In this document: in pieces, positions 62,819 through 64,000 of the stretch
Layout: each line of letters begins with the position of its first letter
How positions within the stretch are numbered: the first letter of the stretch is position 1
DNA from: Paenibacillus woosongensis
GTDB lineage: Bacteria; Bacillota; Bacilli; Paenibacillales; Paenibacillaceae
Direction: 5' to 3'
Assembly (NCBI RefSeq): GCF_009725165.1
Contig: NZ_WNZW01000001.1
Coordinates: 1,302,001-1,366,000 of the forward strand
DNA length: 64,000 nt
Made by a program: the position numbers and the translations under genes
Notes under the pieces: generated by a model
Told to the model about the DNA's origin: nothing
Database searches by the model: none
Seen by the model: only the letters and a program-made list of their open reading frames with translations

Positions 62819-63934
62819 TTATTGTTCTTCTTTAATCTTCATTTTCAGCTGGATAACCGATATGGAGCCTTGATCGCTCTGCTCCGCCTTGACCAGCTCT
62901 CCATCGAACTTCTCTCCGTTAGCCCCATAAGCTTCTTTCGCCGCCTTCGGCATATCCTCATCCGGGACGACCTTCAAGACGATATAGAATGTATCCACTT
63001 TATCCGGCTTCTTCATTTGCAGGCTGAAGGACCCGTCCGGCATAACCCGGGCGCTTTCGCCGTACCCGAAATGCCAATGATCCGGAATGTCCACGTCAGC
63101 CTCTACCTTTACCCCTTCAAGCAGATTGCTAGTCCCCTTGATCAGATAGCGTTTGCCGTCAAACGAAATCACCGGGGTAATCCACACGGCCGGGCTGCCG
63201 TAATCCTCCGGCTTCTCTCCGGGAATTTCCGTCCTCCACTCCTGGCCTGCCTTCTCCGGATCTGCATTTACGTGAATAAAGGCTACTGCCTTCTGATATA
63301 CCTGATCCGACTCTTCATACTGGTGAATATAAGGACCGGTCAGCTTGCCGCCGTCCTTGCCGTAAGCCTCCATTTCACCCGCCTGCTCCTCGGGTACGAA
63401 GCTGATCGTAATGTCCAGCGTCCCTTCCTTGATATTTGGCTGCTTGATATCGAATTTGAAGGTGCCATCGCGCCCTACTTCCGCCTCATCGTTGTATCCC
63501 CACATATTATAGCCGGCGGCGGTGAGGTCGGCTTTCATTTTTGCGCCCGGCAGCAGATTCGTCGTACCTGTAATCACAACTCTTTCGTTTTCCAGCTTGG
63601 CTGTTGCATTAATCCATACGCTTGGATCGCCTTGGTCAGCCGGAGCATCCTCGGATTTCCCGCCCGTCTCGATTTCAAAATTCACATTGGAGCCTTCTTC
63701 GTCGTGTGCCGCTGCATTGGATTCGAGCGCAGCACTGGAAGCATTGCCTTCATTCATCGCTGAAGCGGCCGGGACATTCCCAGCCTTTCCGGCGTCCCCT
63801 CCCTGTCCGCAACCGGCAACGGTCATGGCCAGAGCAGCGACGATCGAGCCGATGAACAATATCTGCCATAGACCCTTATTTTCATTCCATTTCCGCTTGT
63901 GTGTCCTTCTCTTCTTCGTCTGATTCCATGCCAT
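62819..63934 (-). CDS. Two-repeat lipoprotein of unknown function
   Basis: About 371 aa. Very basic N-terminus (KKRRTHKRKWNENKG), a hydrophobic segment LWQILFIGSIVAALAMTVAG and a lipobox Cys (VAGC) near 42, then an Ala/Asn/Glu-rich linker and two copies of a ~130-residue domain. They start DPSVWINATAKLENERVVIT and SPAVWITPVISFDGKRYLIK; each continues with (T/S)NLL(P/E)G.K, a (W/F)GY turn and DG(T/S)F. Probably lipid-anchored outside. An in-frame ATG at 63967 overlaps the likely -10 (TATTAT), so 63934 is chosen; the start is not certain. Confidence 0.7.
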   Translation of the reverse strand: MAWNQTKKRRTHKRKWNENKGLWQILFIGSIVAALAMTVAGCGQGGDAGKAGNVPAASAMNEGNASSAALESNAAAHDEEGSNVNFEIETGGKSEDAPADQGDPSVWINATAKLENERVVITGTTNLLPGAKMKADLTAAGYNMWGYNDEAEVGRDGTFKFDIKQPNIKEGTLDITISFVPEEQAGEMEAYGKDGGKLTGPYIHQYEESDQVYQKAVAFIHVNADPEKAGQEWRTEIPGEKPEDYGSPAVWITPVISFDGKRYLIKGTSNLLEGVKVEADVDIPDHWHFGYGESARVMPDGSFSLQMKKPDKVDTFYIVLKVVPDEDMPKAAKEAYGANGEKFDGELVKAEQSDQGSISVIQLKMKIKEEQ

Positions 63935-64000
63935 CTTCGTCTTACGTTCCTTTCCCTGTTTGATCATAAATGACTATGTATAATATCCAAATTATTCATT

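Overview
The window looks like a chromosomal segment of a Paenibacillus-type member of the Bacillales. The evidence is a 12-gene purine operon with a PurR-type operator and a guanine-class riboswitch, a YesM/YesN-type two-component pair beside a CUT1 sugar ABC transporter, FabHB, TopB, strong GGAGG ribosome binding sites, and a block of secreted cellulose/hemicellulose enzymes that all end in a CBM3. No tRNA, rRNA, CRISPR array, insertion sequence or phage module was seen.

Layout. 1-1.65 kb: the start of a ring-cleaving dioxygenase-like gene, a small unknown gene, and a small membrane protein/XRE regulator pair under a 20-bp palindrome. 1.7-16.1 kb (minus strand): purEKBCSQLFMNHD, most genes overlapping or closely spaced, with a dispersed palindromic repeat between purH and purD and a 9-bp tandem repeat between purC and purS. 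16.2-18.1 kb: a repeat-rich gap, a universal stress protein, a DUF1294 protein and a 43-residue gene. 18.1-24.1 kb: topB, fabHB, tdk, a basic Arg-rich protein and a rhodanese. 24.5-29.6 kb: a secreted CE1-like esterase with a cre site, an argC remnant, an alpha/beta hydrolase, a MarR regulator behind four operator-like repeats, a broken DUF5519-like gene, a VOC protein and an SDR.

29.8-31.5 kb holds a nuclease-fold/HTH gene between two direct copies of a ~135-bp repeat (four copies in the window, all in the same orientation). A C-terminal remnant of the same gene lies beside the fourth copy at 43.26 kb. This is the most unusual association in the window. 31.6-41.9 kb (minus): one operon for plant cell-wall breakdown, in transcription order CE1 esterase, GH10 xylanase, GH44 glucanase, AA10 lytic polysaccharide monooxygenase and GH5 cellulase. 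Its promoter carries a cre site. All five proteins are predicted secreted and end in a CBM3, so they should act together on cellulose-bound xylan and glucan outside the cell.

42.2-49.9 kb: DoxX, a three-gene operon (membrane protein, solute-binding/VWA hybrid, TelA family), a DUF1266 protein, ExoA and a GAF-LuxR regulator. 50.2-58.5 kb (minus): a histidine kinase and AraC-type response regulator followed by two sugar permeases and a binding lipoprotein, then an amino-acid permease with an apparent single-base frameshift. 58.5-64 kb: another repeat cluster, a decayed GH65 phosphorylase/beta-phosphoglucomutase locus, LysE, a YqcI/YcgG protein, OsmC, an HXXEE membrane protein and a two-repeat lipoprotein.

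Assignments rest on reading motifs, family resemblance and local DNA signals by eye; no database search was run.
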